A DNA stretch of 64,000 nt, taken from Amblyomma americanum. Taxonomy: Eukaryota > Arthropoda > Arachnida > Ixodida > Ixodidae. The translations under genes were made by a program, and so were the position numbers. How positions within the stretch are numbered: position 1 is the stretch's first letter; each line of letters begins with the position of its first letter. The notes under the pieces were generated by a model. It had not been told where the DNA came from and did no database searches. It worked only from the letters and a program-made list of their open reading frames with translations. Below, one piece after another: positions 11,564-23,084 of the stretch. The stretch spans positions 344,140,183 to 344,204,182 of the forward strand of contig NC_135497.1 in NCBI RefSeq assembly GCF_052857255.1, in the 5' to 3' direction.

Positions 11564-13010
11564 ATGGCATCACATGGCGGGGATCTGCCAGTCATCAGGG
11601 ACGTCCAGCAGTGCAGTGCGTCATCATCGCTCAGTGGGGACTACTCAACTATCGTCGCCTCTGACGTGGAAGTGGCTGACATGGCGAAAATGGACAACGA
11701 TGGCTTCAAAGTGGTGAGTCATCGGAAGCACCGGACAGTCGGCATCCCAGTGATAGTTCAGCCAAAAGAGAAAGGTGTTGACTTCAGAGAGTGGAACCCT
11801 ATCAGGCTGTTCGATGATATTAAAGTACTACTGGGATCTGCTCCGATTCGCAGTCGCTTCACAACGCAAGTTGCTCATTATCTAGATATCTCAACGGAAG
11901 AGCAAGTAGACATTCTTCTGCGGTGCTCTTAGATCGGCGGCATACGAGTTCAAGCCCAGTTGCCACACTCCTACATGACTAACACATGTGTTATAAGGGG
12001 AGTACCAGTGTGGTATTCGGAAAGTGCCCTTCTTGACTACTTGAAACCGCAAGGAGTTCTGCACGTGCGACGGTTAATGCGCCGGGTGGAGCCTGGAGAA
12101 CAGCAATGGGCAGCGAAGCCTACAAACTCTATTGTGCTAACGTTTGCTCCCAACATCGAGCGCCCTGGATTAATTGACCTTGGTTTCACCAAACATGCAG
12201 TCCACGAGTTCGTTGAAACTCCTCCCCGGTACTTCAGGTGCCAACGCTTCGGACATGTAGCGAGAGTTTGCAACAAAGATCAACGTTGCAAGCGGTGTGG
12301 TGGTGGCCATGATTACAAAGAGTGCAAGGCAGATTTTGCTTGCGCTAGTTGTGGAGGTGACCATCCAGCGAGTTTCACTGGCTGCACATTCCGTGTAAGC
12401 GCCTTACACCGTCGCAAGTCCTTCATTAGTGGCCCCAAACTACAACCTACTGAGAAGCCGATACATGGAAGTGAAGAGTTCCCTGCGCTCGAGTCGGAAG
12501 CTCGGGACGTGGTAGCAAGTGACGTCGCTGCACGACCTGATCCGAGCAAGTTCGGCAACGGCCTCCGAGGGTCAGTTGGCTGTTCGATCTGCTTCTGCAA
12601 AAAGTGTCCATGTTCCTCAGCGACCAGATCACAGCAAGACTCGACAACATGGAGGACATCCTCTTGCCTTAAAAGAGATGCAGACACCAGCTACCGTGGC
12701 CAAGAGTGGGTCCCAGTCCCCGTCTTTTGTCGAAGTGGTGCGCCAGTGCGTGCAACAAAATAAGGGGCTCAAAAGCCGGAATCTCTCCGACCTTCTACGC
12801 GTTTTGTTTGATGTCCTGCGTTCATATAGCCAAGCGATGCAGCCTGGTACTTTGAAGAACTTTATACAGCTGGAGCTTTCCTTTGAGACCTTGATCACCG
12901 CCTTCGTAGAAAACTTCAACTTCAAGATGGCTAGTTTTATTCAACCTGTTGCAACTAAAACGCTAGAAAAATGCCGTTTATCATGCAATGGAACTGCGCT
13001 GGGATTATAA
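11564..13010 (+). pseudogene. LINE ORF1 (zinc-knuckle nucleic-acid-binding protein), copy A
   Basis: ORF1 proteins of I-group LINEs bind element RNA. I chose the ATG at 11564 (gccATGg context); the frame is open further upstream to 11393. One in-frame TAG at 11930-11932 splits it, after which the same frame runs on to 12763. Three zinc-knuckle units are visible near 12236-12390: an incomplete first one (RCQRFGHVARVC, the usual first Cys replaced), then CKRCGGGHDYKEC and CASCGGDHPASFTGC. Around 12520-12570 a frameshift moves the C-terminal third into another frame, which runs to 13010 and overlaps the ORF2 start. Copy B shares the TAG and the frameshift, so both predate the duplication. Confidence 0.8.
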
Positions 13011-16000
13011 GTCGATTAGCAGAACTAAAATTGTTCTTGAAAGAGACCTGTGTTCCAGTACTGGCCCTCTCGGAGGCTGGCTTGCCAAGCGGGAGGTCTT
13101 TGCCGGGATACGTCGCCCACAAGAATTGCAGCATAAAGTCTTTTCCTGCAGGAAGTGCCGCCCTTTACATACGAAGGGAGATTCCTCATGTGGCTTTGAA
13201 CGTCACCGATCTTTGCACCGACAGTATTGAGGTAGTGGCTGTGAGGATTCGGCTCGCCTTCCGAACTCTGTCCATTTCATCAGTTTACGTGTCCCCGCGG
13301 AAGAAGGTCGATATGGCTTTGTTCCTCCAGCAACTTTGTGACCGCTGCCCAGCACCCAGAATCATCTGCGGTGACTTCAACGCCCACCACCCTGCCTGAG
13401 GTGACAGGAACACAGATCCTCGCGGACGCCAACTTGTAGAAGTCATCGACAGTTAAGACCTGTGCGCGGCCAAAGACGGAAGTCCCACTTTCTTTCGGCC
13501 TCCAACCTCATCCACATCTATAGACCTAACCTTACATTCACCTGACGTCCGTGTGCAGTGGTCCAACTAGAGCTGACCGAATGGGAAGTGATCACTACCC
13601 GATATTTGTGTTTACTGTCGACTTCCACCTGCGTGGTCCTAAAATTTGCCATGTTGTTAATTGGGACAAATACAGGGAGCCCTTAGCCTGTGTTTCCGGT
13701 GATGTGACAGACAAAATGATTTATGCTAAGATGGCTGCTACCACGGCGCTCAAGCTACCTTATCATTTTCAGACTCCAGATTTAAAACTCAGGAACCTCT
13801 GCGCAGAGCGCAGAAGGGCGGAGCGACAACTTTTGCGGAAGAAGGACGACAGAGCCTTGAAGACAACTTTCAACAGGCTCCACTCTGCCATTAGACGTCA
13901 TGCGAACAAGCTATGTAGGTCCCAGTGGGCATCCTTTTGCGCTAGTTTGACTGTTTTCTCACCGATAACGAGAATTTGGCGTGTCGTTGGCAATCTTGCT
14001 GGTGGCTCTCGTCCGAGTAAACCTTTCGAGGCGCTTGCATTGCGCACGCAGAAACATCTCGTGTGCTTGGCAGAGGAATTTGCGGATGCATTTGTAAATT
14101 CCAGACCAGGCATTCATCCTTGCGCTCTGCCTGCTACGTCTCCGTCTGTTATGGACGCCCCGTTCACACTTCGAGAACTACAGACAGCGCTCCGCAGCCT
14201 GCGGCGTAGCTGTGCACCAGGTCCTGATGACATTACAAATCAAATGTTACAGAACCTGCCTCTGGAACACCGGAAGATGCTCCTAACCTATCTCAATCGA
14301 GTGTGGGAGACTGGTGACGTTCCCCCTTCATGGAAGGTGGCTTGTGTAGTCCCACTGCTGAAGGCCAGCAAAGAGATGACAGACGCGGCCTCGTATCGTC
14401 CTGTATCGCTGACGTCGTGTGTGGCTAAGCTCATGGAGAGGATGGCAAGTAAGCGTTTGTCTTGGTGGCTTGAGGATAGAAGGGCACTACCAACATGCAT
14501 GACTGGATTCCGCACAGGTTTAAGCGCTCAAGATAGCGTCATGGACTTGATAAGCCACATTGAACATCAGAGTCCTTTTGGACTTTCAACACTAGCTATT
14601 TTCCTAGACGTATCAAAGGCTTATGATAGCGTCCTCCAGAGCTCAATACTGAATAGTCTGCAGGTCATAGGCGTACAGGGCTATCTTTTGCGATTCATTC
14701 ACTCATTTCTCAGTGATCGTAAATTTCGAGTGCGGTAAGGCAGTACAATGAGCTCCGAAAGGGCGGTATCGCGAGGGGTACCTCAGGGTAGTGTCCTGTC
14801 CCCAACGCTCTTTAATGCTGTCATGGCTGGTCTTCCCGCAAAAGCGCAAAAACATTGTAGGCATGTCCATATGTCGATATATGCAGACGACATTTGTCTT
14901 TGGTTAACCGGATATCAACACAAACGCTTAGCTCTATAAGCGCGACAGGCCGTGCTTTCAGTTAAAAGTTACATTCAAGGTGTTGGGTTGACTCTCTCGG
15001 TGGAAAAATCTGGCTTCGTCCTGTTTCCAGGTAGGGGACGACGGTATGCGCGGCTGAGCATAGACCTTGATCAGTCTTGCCTTCGTCAGGTTAACCACAT
15101 ACGTGTTTTAGGTGTCACTATTGACTCACGTCTACAGTGGCGACGAGCTGTGGACTCCATTGTGGCTTCACTATCTTCGCGTCTCAATGTGCTTCGTAGA
15201 GTTGCTAGTGAGCTATGGGGAAACCATCCAGCTTCAATGATCAGGCTTCACGATGCCCCGGTGACAAGTCGCATAATGTACCAGCTCCCTTTAATTTCCC
15301 CCTCGGTATCGCAGCTGGAACACCTTGAGGTTTTTGCACAGAATGGGACTAAGGAGGGCTCTCGGCGTTCCGCAGGCTGCTCCAAACAATGCACTACTGT
15401 ATGAGTCTCAATCGAAACCTCTTCGGCTAGCCGCTTCACAAAGACTTTTGCTGCAAATTCGCCGCCTCAGAGAGACTGTTGCCGGGAGAGCGCTTCTACA
15501 GCGCCTTCGAAAGAGATCTGAGTCCCGACGTACTTGGCTTTAAATACTCTTCGTTCTCTGGGTCTCGACCTTCGAGATCGACCTAAGACGTTGAAGCTAC
15601 CTTGGTCTTTTCCGAGCCTCGATTGTTCCTTGACAATTCCCCACGTTCGCGCTAAGCGGAATTCTTCTTAGCGACAATGCTTTCGCTCGTACTGGAACAT
15701 CTTGAGACCGAATATGCCAGTCATCTTCAAATTTTTAGAGACGGCTCTGTGGACAAGGTCAGAGGATCTAGTGCAGCTGCTTTTCATATTCCGTCTTTGA
15801 AGTATGATTGGTCTGTTCGTTTTACTAAAGTCGTGTCCTCCACAATGGCCGAAAGCGTTCCCATTGATGCAGCTCTAAAGAAGCTACGGTGTTGTACGCC
15901 TCAACCTACTGTCATAATTACGGATTCAAAATCTGCCCTTCAAAGGTTAGAGTACGGGTTTCCCACTGATGCCTTGAGTCTTAGATCCCTACGTTTGGTG

Positions 16001-16546
16001 CAGAATCTACATAACAAAGGCTTCTCTATACGTTTTCAATGGGTGCCCTCGCACATAGGTGTCTTAGGCAACGAGATAGCAGACAACCTCGCCCATACAG
16101 CTCTCTCCGGGATTCCAGTACATGGAGTCCCTCATGAAGTCAAGCAAATGTTCAGAGATGTGGTGTTGTGCCACTTCAGTTCTTTGTGGAGCTCTCCTCA
16201 TCAGCCATGTGTGACCAAGGGTCTCAAAAGGTACCAAGCCACTTTGCTGCACCGCGTTCGCACGGATTCTGTTCGTACGCCGGCGTGGATGTATAAGACT
16301 GGCCTAGCGTTGTCACCATTGTGTTCAACGTGTGGTGTGTGTGGTGACATAGAACATTACCTCTTGTGCTGTACTTTGTACAACGCGGAACGGGCTGCGT
16401 TATTCGGATCCCTCAAGAAGGCAGGAGTTTCTCACAATTCTCTTCAGGACATTGTTTTCCCGCGCGGGAGCCAGTCGAGTAGAAGGGATGCTTCTCGCCT
16501 TCTTCTACTTTACCTGCAGGACACGGATTTGGCCTCCACATGGTGA
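12971..16546 (+). pseudogene. LINE ORF2 (EN-RT-RNase H), copy A
   Basis: The frame opens at 12971 with MQWNCAG, the start of the endonuclease, followed by GDFNAHH near 13371 and SDHYPI near 13587. RT motifs include SCAPGPDDI near 14207, FLDVSKAYDSV near 14601, GVPQGSVLSP near 14778 and YADD near 14880. RNase H reads RDGS near 15738, TDSKSAL near 15928 and WVPSHIGVLGNEIADNLA near 16040. A C-terminal CSTCG...HYLLCC motif follows near 16322. Breaks: TGA at 13397, TAA at about 13455, a 1-bp frameshift near 13562 (not in copy B), TAA at 14736, TAA at 14937, and shifts near 15340 and 15545-15670. It is not functional. Confidence 0.85.
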
Positions 16547-16779
16547 CCTCAGGAGTGTCTATTTAGGTTTTTGCGGACAGTGTTTCTGTGAGTTCTATTT
16601 AAGTGTCGCTACGGTGGAGCAATTGCCGGCAGCAACTGCAAGGCTAATCCCACCGGTAGTTTACAACCACTCACACACTCAGACTCCAGAGGTATATTTA
16701 AGGTATATTTATAGCTTTTTGCTGGCAAGTTATTTTTCTGCTCTCAAGTTTAGTGCCAATGCATTGTGACCGCAGTGAA

Positions 16780-17888
16780 GCTATTTTTCAAACCCTGTTC
16801 AATTGTTGAAAATTACAACACAAACTCAGGCTTTGAATAGAGAAGACATTAGAAGCTCGTGAACCAGCCCACGAGACAAGTTGTACGCGCAGAGGAAAAG
16901 CTAGTTGTATGCGGTGATTAAATGAAGTAAAAGAAATATTACAACTTCATACGTGAGGCTGAAGCGCCACATTGTCCAAAATTTCATTTTCCAGTGCACT
17001 AGTACTACCTTAACACTTAATCCTAATATTAGCAATACTTATCTTTACTAATCAGGCGGTTCCTTGAAGGTGCCAAAAATCCCCGGGGACTGCAAAAAAT
17101 CAAAGCAAATAAAAAGGAGTGTAAACACTAGGCTGAAATATACCGGGAGATTTGCCCGAAGGAGTTCTACAATTTTTAAAAGCAGACTTTTTGAGTTAGG
17201 AAAGCATTGGGATTTGGCGCATCAGAATACAACCAAGACGTGCAAACTAGCAGATGGGGTAGCTAGTCCTCACTCTTAGCCTCTTAAGTTACTGAGAAGC
17301 GCGTCTGTCACACTAACAAATATCCATTTATCTCTTAAGAAATTTGAAAACGCAGCTTGGCTCTGCGTTATAGTCAAAAATATTCTTCCTACATTGCGCC
17401 AAATTGCATGCGCTTTCGAAAAGCTTACAGCCGAAGCTACACGTCCAGCCAGGGCACGTAACTCTTACAACATGACAAAGTTTAGTGAGTGACAACCCCA
17501 ACTGCGTCTGTGCTTTTTAGGATTAGTAAGATATGTCCAGTGGGCAACGTGAGAGGAAATGATTTTCTGTAATTCTAAAACTGATATTAATATTACAGTC
17601 AATAAAACGCCTCTCAATAAACAGGAAGGCAAACGAGGTGTAAGTTAGCTATTCAATATTAGTTCACCAGCCTACTAGTTACCTCCTTTTACGTCTATTC
17701 TCACGCGCTCCACTACTAAGAGTGATATGCCAAAAAACTCCGCCGCGGTTCCAAGTGAAAAAGCCTCCTATTGAAAACTGCAGATAATCTTCGGTGCAAC
17801 ATCCACCATGTGCAGCCTTCATTGCCTCAAAATTTTTAATTACGTTTTTCAAGGTGCTCTCATTAATTTTTGCTTCCAGTGTGCACGT
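16780..17888. other. Unidentified stretch with a dispersed-repeat word
   Basis: No gene is visible. A segment near 17395-17430 (attgcgccaaattgcatgcg, then ctttcgaaaagc) resembles parts of the old tandem units near 26120 and 33425, so a dispersed repeat fragment is likely. The remainder is unrecognised AT-rich DNA. Confidence 0.4.
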
Positions 17889-17903
17889 GTTTTGACAAAA
17901 TGA
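17889..17903. repeat. SINE target-site duplication, left
   Basis: gttttgacaaaatga is repeated exactly at 18138-18152. The pair flanks the SINE, as expected for LINE-mediated retroposition. Confidence 0.9.
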
Positions 17904-18137
17904 TTGGTTTGTTTTAGGCGGTCTTAACGTCCAAAGCGACTCAGGCTATGAGAGACGCCGTAGTGAAGGGCTCCGGAAATTTCGACCGCCTGGGTTTCTT
18001 AACGTGCACTGACATCACACAGTGCACGGGCCTCTAAATTTTTGCCTCCATCGAAATTCGACCGCCGCGACCGGGATCGAACCCGCGTCTTTCGGGCCAG
18101 CAACTGAGCTCCGTAACCTCTCAGCCACCACGGCTGC
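17904..18137 (-). mobile_element. tRNA-derived SINE (tick Ruka-like) with 15-bp TSD
   Basis: The element is on the minus strand. Its tRNA-like head reads in from 18137 with an A-box-like TGGCTGAGAGGTT near 18116-18128 and a canonical B-box GGTTCGATCCC near 18072-18082. The body matches the edge copy at 5-245, and the 3' end near 17904 reads AACAAACCAA. A perfect 15-bp target-site duplication flanks it. The intact boxes and TSD make it the youngest-looking SINE in the window. It is non-coding and depends on LINE enzymes in trans. Confidence 0.92.
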
Positions 18138-18152
18138 GTTTTGACAAAATGA
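18138..18152. repeat. SINE target-site duplication, right
   Basis: This exact copy of 17889-17903 ends the SINE insertion. Confidence 0.9.
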
Positions 18153-19957
18153 GGCTTATATGTGTTAAATTGCAGTATAAGCGCAGCTAAAGTCTTCGAA
18201 CAATGCATTCAAAAATGTCAAATATATTCGGCTGTATTAATTGCAGCACTTACGAAGTCAAACGTTCGATTCAGATTCGGAGCAAAGATAACTGGCGTTC
18301 TAAGCAGCACTGACTGAACAGTATATAATGCATTTAAAAGCGCACATTGCCAGTTAGGTTTATCTCACCAGAATAAGTTGCAAAGCTGAAGCAGCAATAC
18401 GACCGAATGAAGCCCGTAAAAAGTGTACCGTATGTACTTCTTAGCTGCAAAATTGCGGCTTTGTCTGGAGGCTCCACTCGGCGTCCATAGCGTAACTTAT
18501 TTGAGACAGCACTCTGTCACTCTATCTGCTTATTGGCATTCATCGCAGTCGACGTTCCTATGAACTAAGTATTTCCAGGTAATAATTGGGTGTTATACGA
18601 AGAAAGCTGTGGCCTAATTTTACAAGCAGAGATCTTCTGCTTCGAACCGACATTGCGTTTCAGAAGTGCAACAGACTCAGCATTCCAAAAGCTAGAGGTT
18701 ACGACGCTTCGGGCGTCACCGCAAAGCCTGGACACTATCGGAGTCGTGAAGGACGAACTCTTAGTTGTCAATCGGCTTCACAAAGCGTGGTATGCGTCTC
18801 AGTCTAACTGTAACCCTAGCAAACAAATGATGGTTTCCCTGGAAGTGAGAAATCTCTTATCCCCATTCGATCTCATACCACTACGGCAAACACGGATGAC
18901 CTTCTCGCCCAACGAACACTCCTATGCTGCATCGGCGACACCAGATTTCTCTTAAATCAAAACTTTGAAAAAGCAATAACTGCCTGGACCTATAGGAGCA
19001 GATCGGACACCAAAGCAATACCGTCTAGAGTACCAATATTCTAGAAACACATTGTGCAGACTCACGTGACTAAAACGCACTTCTATACGACATACAACAC
19101 ACGACAAAACGGATTTTTGTATGACGTAAATCCCAAATCGAAGAAGAGCGGATGCACCACGCTGCCTTCTGCTGCGCGCACAGGAACACAAATGACGAGA
19201 CGCGTCTCAAAGCTCCTAAAATGTAATCCACATCTTTCTTTCCTCTCCGCGCATTACCATACGTGAGAGGGAAACAAGTTTTTCGTGTTTTTCTCGCCAC
19301 CCGCGTCCCCGTAGGTTATGAAGAAAAGAAATAAACTGTAGCTGGTGGCACTAAGTGGATCCTTCATGCAGAAAGAGACGATTCCCTGTAAGATTGATGA
19401 AGCCCAAATTAAGTTCAAGTACCACCATCGTTTAAATTAACGAGTATGCCGCATCCTAAAAAAACTGAAAATTTTAAAACTTATAAATAGTGCTGGCCAG
19501 CTTGCGATGGTCATGTTGCGCCACAGAGACCTATCCGGCTTCTGTGTGACAAAGTGGATTAGCTTTCCAGCTGCTTTGCGATCAGTCGTAAATCGGTCGA
19601 CTGCACTGAAAGCCCTCTCAGTGAGAGCGCTAAGAGAAATTTACATTAATCAGCAAAATTTACCTTGTGTTGAATTTATAAGCCCACCCTTCAATGAATT
19701 TTAGCGAATGAACAAGAGACTGCAGTGCGAGGCCGCGGGCCCGGCCATGCTGAATGAGGATTTGGTCTCTTTTGTGAAAACGCTTAGCAAGAGGTGCAAC
19801 CGCTCGCTAAGCAGAACTTGACAGCGCGGATTACATGTATATTACATGTATATTACAGCGTATATTACATGTCAAGGCATGCCTTTTGGGACTTCTTTTC
19901 ATCGACAGCGTCGAGAAGTCTATCTTGTAACTTTTTTCTTGGCAAAGTGCTGCAACT
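18153..19957. other. Unidentified stretch
   Basis: A 121-codon plus-strand open frame (18590-18955) and a second, motif-less one at 19054-19266 could be pieces of a decayed element, but I recognise no domain. No repeat structure or RNA gene is evident. Confidence 0.4.
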
Positions 19958-19959
19958 TA

Positions 19960-19984
19960 TCATCATCATCATCATCATCATCAG
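19960..19984 (-). repeat. RTE 3' microsatellite tail
   Basis: On the minus strand the element ends with CTGATGATG..., about seven to eight TGA/ATG repeats. Such simple-sequence tails in place of poly(A) are typical of RTE elements. A shorter, decayed version of the tail is at 41998-42017. Confidence 0.9.
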
Positions 19985-19989
19985 CCTTA

Positions 19990-22925
19990 CTACACCCACT
20001 GCAGGGCAAAGGCCTCTCCCACTTCTCTCCAATTAACCCTATCCTTTGCCAGCTGCATCCACCCTTTGCCTGCAAACGTCTTAATCTCATCCGCCCACCT
20101 AACCTTCTGCCGCCCCCTGCTCCGCTTACTTTCTCTTGGAATCCACTCCGTTACCCTTAAGGTCCAGCGGTTATCTTGCCTTCGCATTACATGCCCTGCC
20201 CAAGCCCATTTCTTTCTCTTGATTTCTACTAGGATGTCATTAACCCGTGTTTCTTACCTCACCCACTCTGCCCGTTTCCGATCTCTTAACGTTACACCTA
20301 TCATTTTTCTTTCCATGGCTCGCTGCGTTATCCTTAACTTAAGCTGAACTCTTTTCGTTAGCCTCCACGTTTCTGCCCCGTAGGTGAGTACCGGTAGGAT
20401 TATGCTGTTGTACACTTTAATCTTGAGGGAAATTGGTAAACTGCCACTCATGATCTGCGAGAGTTTGCCGTATGCGCTCCACCCCATTCTTATCCTTCTA
20501 GTTATCTCCCTCTCATGATCCGGATCAGCTGTCACTACCTGCCCTAAGTAGACGTATTCCGTCACTATTTCTAGGCTCTCGCTGCCAATTGTAAACTGTT
20601 GTTCCCTTGCTAGGCTGTTGAACATTACCTTGGTTTTCTGCATGTTAATTTTTAGACCCATCGATCTGCTCTGCCTGTCTAACTCATTGATCATGATTTG
20701 CAGTTCACCTCCTGAGTGACTCAGCAAGGCAATGTCATCAGCAAATCGCAGATTATTTAGGTATTCTCCATTTATTCTTATTCCCAACTGTTCCCAATTC
20801 AGGCCTCGAAATACCTCCTGTAAACATGCGGTGAACAGCATTGGCGAGATCGTGTCTCCTTGCCTGACGCCCTTCCTTACTGTAATTTTATTCCTGACTT
20901 TATGGAGGACTATAGTAGCTGTGCAGTTGCTATATATATCTTCCAGTATTTTGACATAAGGCTCTTCTACCCCCTGATTACGCAATGCCTGTATGACTGC
21001 TGAGGTTACCACTGAGTCGAATGCTTTCTCGTAATCAATGAAAGCTATATATAGAGGTTGGTTATAAACTGCACATTTCTCTATCACCTGATTGATTGTG
21101 TGAATATGATCTATTGTGGAATATCCTTTACGAAAGCCTGCCTGATCATTTGGTTGATTAAAGTCTAATATTGCCCTGACTATATTAGCGATTACCTTAG
21201 TAAATACTTTGTAGGCAACGGATAGTAAGCTGATCGGCCTGTAATTTTTCAAGTCCTTGGCGTCTCCCTTCTTATGAATTAAGATAATATTTGCATTCTT
21301 CCAAGCTTCTGGTACAGTCGAGGTCATAAGGCAATGCGAATACAGGGTGGCTAGTTTTTTCTAGGACAATGTCTCCTCCATTCTTCAACAGATCTGCTGT
21401 TACCTGATCCTCCCCAGCTGCTTTTCCCCTCTTCATTACTTCTAAGGCTTTCTTTACTTCATCTTTCGTTACTGGCGGGATGACGCATTGCTGTGCACTG
21501 CTTTCTCATTAACGCTCTGATTACATTGGCTACTGTGCAGGTCTGTGTAGAACTCTTCGGCTCCGTTAACTATCTTATCCATATTGCTAATGACATTGCC
21601 CTGCTTGTCTCTTAATGCATACATCTGGTTTTTACCTATGCCTAGTTTCCTCTTCACTGTTTTTAGGCTACCACCATTCTTTATAGCATGCTCGATTCTC
21701 TCCATATTAAACTTTCTTATGTCGGCTACCTTGCGCTTATTTATTACCTTGATAGCTCCGTTAGTTCTATTCTATCGGTAGGGTTAGATGCCCTCATGTT
21801 TTGGTGCTTCTTAATGAGATCTTTCGTTACCTGAGGTAGCTTACCGGTATCCTTTCGAACTGTCTTACCGCCTACTTCTACTGCGCACTCCGTAATTATT
21901 GATGTCAGATTATACTGCATTGAATGAACATTAAGATCATCTTCCTCAGTTAAAGCCGAATATCTGTTTTGCAGCGCTATCCTAAACTCCTGAGCTTTCC
22001 CTCTTCCGGCTAACTCGTTAATGGTCTTTTTCTTCACTAGCTTCTTCTGTTCCCTCTTCAAGCCTAAGCTAATTCTAGACCTTACCATTCTGTGGTCGCT
22101 ATAACGCACCTTTCCGAGGACGGCTACATCCTGAATGATGCCAGGTTTAGCGCATAGTATGAAGTCGATTTCATTATTAATCTCACCATTCGGGCTCTTC
22201 CAGGTCCACTTCCAGTTTTCTCGTTTGCGGAAGAAGGTATTCATGATCCGTAAATTATTTCTATCCGCGAATTCGACTAATAACCCTCCCCTGTTATTTC
22301 TAGAGCCTATCCCATAGTCACCTACCGCGTGGTCGTCAGCCTGCTTCTTTCCCACCTTCGCATTGAAGTCGCCCATCAGTACAGTGTACTGCGATTTTAC
22401 TTCATTCATTGCCGATTCTATGTCCTCATAGAAACTTTCAACGGTCTGGTCATCATGGCTGGATGTGGGTGCGTAGGCCTGCACTACTTTCAGCTTGTAC
22501 CTCCTATTCAGCCTAATTATTATAGCTGCTACCCTCTCGTTAATACTCTAGACCTCCTCTACGTTGCCAGCTATATCCTTATTAATGTGGAATCCCACAC
22601 CTAGTTCTCGTCTATCCTCTAACCCGCGATAGCACAGTATGTGTCCGTCCTTTAGTACTGCATACGCCTCACCTGTCCTCCTATCTTCGCTAAGCCCTAT
22701 CACATCCCATTTAATTCCCGCTAGTTCCTCAAACAGCATTGCTAGGCTAGCCTCACTAGCTAAAGCTCTAGCGTTAAACGTTGCCTGCTTCAGATTCCAA
22801 TGGCGGCCTCTCCGGAGCCAGAGATTCTTAGCACCCTCCCCTGCGCCACAGGTCTGACCGCCGCCGTGGTCAGTTGCTCTGCAGCCGCTGGGGACTGAGG
22901 GCCGAGGGTTAATTGGTTTTATCAT
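19990..22925 (-). pseudogene. RTE endonuclease-reverse transcriptase
   Basis: Read leftwards: LKQATFNARAL near 22800 and WDVIGLSE near 22700 begin the endonuclease; YAPTSSHDDQ lies near 22475, MGDFNAKVG near 22365 and YSDHRMV near 22100. RT motifs are YRPISLLSVAYKV near 21225, DQAGFRKGYSTIDH near 21145, FIDYEKAFDSV near 21040, GVRQGDTISPMLF near 20860 and RFADDIALLS near 20735. The C-terminal tail ends at 19990. Breaks: in-frame TAG near 22548, frameshifts near 21745, 21490 and 21360, and in-frame TGA near 20254. Most catalytic motifs survive, so decay is moderate. It is not functional as it stands. Confidence 0.88.
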
Positions 22926-22948
22926 AGAAGGTTGTGGCCAAGTACTAC

Positions 22949-22970
22949 ACCAGTACTACACCAGGGTGGC
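22949..22970. repeat. Short tandem repeat in RTE 5' region
   Basis: The 11-bp word agtactacacc occurs twice in tandem in the 5' non-coding part of the RTE. It is probably a local slippage duplication. Confidence 0.7.
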
Positions 22971-23084
22971 CAAATCCTGCTCTGGTGAGAGAGTGCTTTG
23001 TCGGTTCTGGTTACCGAGATAAGGTCGAACTCCGGGCCTGGTTATGCAATTCCATCGACACGCGTATTTTTTTTAACCCGGTGG

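Larger units (their letters stand above)
7351..15148. repeat. Young segmental duplication, copy A
   Basis: This stretch is nearly identical and in the same orientation to 56211-64000. Corresponding positions differ by 48860 at the left, 48861 in the middle and 48852 at the right; the shifts come from a few small indels. By eye I count nine substitutions and one 1-bp indel over the 1.18 kb from 13561, and about nine substitutions over 7351-8620. I spotted none from about 10990 to 12905. The left breakpoint is at 7351, inside a decayed Gypsy relic. The right end is unknown because copy B leaves the window. It contains a Gypsy integrase relic, a SINE, unidentified DNA and most of an I-group LINE. 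Confidence 0.95.
11393..16770 (+). mobile_element. I-group non-LTR retrotransposon, copy A
   Basis: Two ORFs in I-element order lie on the plus strand: a CCHC zinc-knuckle ORF1, then an ORF2 with apurinic-type endonuclease, reverse transcriptase, RNase H and a C-terminal cysteine motif. RNase H within ORF2 is typical of the I group and separates it from RTE and CR1 elements. Both ORFs carry stops and frameshifts. I cannot see a poly(A) or microsatellite tail or a TSD, so the limits are those of recognisable coding plus a short 3' UTR. Positions up to 15148 lie inside the young duplication. Confidence 0.85.
19958..22980 (-). mobile_element. RTE-clade non-LTR retrotransposon
   Basis: The minus strand encodes an apurinic-type endonuclease followed by RT with no RNase H, the RTE arrangement, and ends in a TGA/ATG microsatellite. 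About 3.0 kb is close to the usual 3.2-3.3 kb of RTE elements. A short 5' non-coding part, including ccctcagtccccagc on the minus strand, precedes the first coding motif; its true 5' end is unclear, somewhere between 22930 and 23090. Fragments of the same family lie on the plus strand at 27960-28388, 29247-30140, 40316-40845 and 41640-42017. Confidence 0.9.

Noticed and set aside
18590..18955. 121-codon plus-strand frame
   Set aside because: I could not connect it to a retroelement or host protein; left as unidentified.
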